A stretch of DNA of 55,582 nucleotides, taken from contig MNCI01005936.1 in NCBI GenBank assembly GCA_015680685.1, positions 130,090 to 185,671 on the forward strand, written 5' to 3'. A model generated the notes under the pieces. It ran no database searches. It was not told the origin of the DNA and saw only the letters and a list, made by a program, of their open reading frames with translations. This stretch comes from Gnetum montanum. Taxonomy: Eukaryota > Streptophyta > Gnetopsida > Gnetales > Gnetaceae. Positions 54,996 through 55,582 of the stretch are shown piece by piece (the first letter of the stretch is position 1; each line of letters begins with the position of its first letter). The position numbers and the translations under genes were made by a program.

Positions 54996-55582
54996 AACAC
55001 CACTAATTTTGGCCTAGCACTTTTAGACAAGAATCAAGCTAAGACATTCTACTGCCCAACATGAGTACAGCGTGACCAAACTTAGAGGCCTCTGAAACAG
55101 CCCCCAATGGTCCATGATTCAACAGGCAAGGTTCCCCCGGGGCCCACAGGAAAATTGATACCACAGAGCAGTCCTAGATCATGACTTAAAATTGATACCA
55201 CAGAGTAGTCCTGGATCATGACTTAAAAATAATACCACAGAGCAGTCCTGGATCATGACTTAAAACTGATACCATAGAGTTCTGTCTGGTATGAAACTAA
55301 ACTTCTACATCTGTCTGCCATGACATGAAACTAGCATCCAGAGTCCACTAAGACTATAAACTAGTTTGCCTCTTCATAGTCCACTATGACTATAAACTAG
55401 CAATGCACCGTCAGCTATGACGCTAAACTAGCGCCATCCAACGGGTTATGACGTGAAATTAACCCACGATAGTCCGCTAAGACTATAATTGGTGACATCA
55501 TCGATGGACAGGCAAAACTTGAAAAGATCTATTATTACAGTTGGCTGTTCATGTTCCACAAAGACTTGCTGCATGATTCATC
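54996..55582. repeat. Repeat X in element D, with two tandem arrays
   Basis: After a short unmatched stretch (54996-55150) come three and a half near-identical 38-bp units (GATACCACAGAGCAGTCCTG-type, 55155-55280) and then the 26-36-bp GACTATAAACTAG-type units (55282-55490), colinear with 6532-6900. The window ends inside X. Confidence 0.7.

Larger units (their letters stand above)
52745..55582 (-). mobile_element. Element D: 3' part of a C-like LTR retrotransposon
   Basis: 3' LTR, polypurine tract, short ORF, putative intron and spacer line up with C through about 54995. From there repeat X interrupts and the window ends. An N at 54650 is an assembly join. The 5' part, with gag and any target-site duplication partner, lies outside. 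Confidence 0.85.

Noticed and set aside
55155-55290. Repeated copia-type primer sites (TGGTATCA on minus)
   Set aside because: The match is only 8-9 bases, recurs in each 38-bp unit and has no LTR end beside it.

Overview
This is a retrotransposon-rich piece of a large plant nuclear genome. No host gene, tRNA, rRNA or CRISPR array was found. Ty3/gypsy elements of Athila-like and Tat-like type, a Ty1/copia remnant, tRNA-derived SINEs and an RTE-like LINE tail point to a seed plant. The heavy decay, mostly transitions, suggests a lineage that keeps old insertions; the species cannot be named from this sequence. Element names A-H below are mine. Similarities were judged by eye.

Layout. 1-2530: protease-gag-leader remnant of an Athila-like element on the minus strand (H). 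2531-2814: LTR end, primer-binding site and leader of a related plus-strand element (E), whose gag-protease resumes at 12159-15440. Element A (2815-12158, minus) sits inside E's leader. 15441-16723: unassigned DNA with a LINE tail and three SINE copies. 16724 to about 47500: element F, a minus-strand Tat-like element with roughly 2.6 kb LTRs. It is split by element B (19308-32501), element C (37167-42929, TSD GTGAC) and a solo LTR (45103-46084, TSD AAAAT). 47501-49340: unassigned DNA. 49340-52325: minus-strand copia pol. 52326-52744: an LTR fragment in plus orientation. 52745 to the end: 3' part of element D (minus), which runs out of the window.

A, B, C, D, E, H and the solo LTR belong to one superfamily. 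They share the LTR end on the U5 side, a tRNA-Asp-type primer-binding site (TTGGCGCCGTTGCC...) and a polypurine tract next to the 3' LTR (...CATGGGGGTA). B is the only copy with gag, protease, RT/RNase H, integrase and a long extra ORF after pol. A keeps gag and the extra ORF but has no pol. C has gag and D shows only its 3' end. Both carry a short unrelated-looking ORF where B has the extra ORF. All coding regions are broken, so autonomous copies would have had to supply enzymes to A, C and D.

The most interesting signal is in the spacer between pol and the extra ORF. B has a TATA-like box, a donor-like AG/GTAAGC, a plant-type branch point (GACTAAT) and an acceptor position directly before the ATG. 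The GT, branch point and acceptor positions recur in C and D. This suggests a separately transcribed or spliced 3' gene. A copy of the polypurine tract and a palindrome echoing the LTR edge lie in the same spacer.
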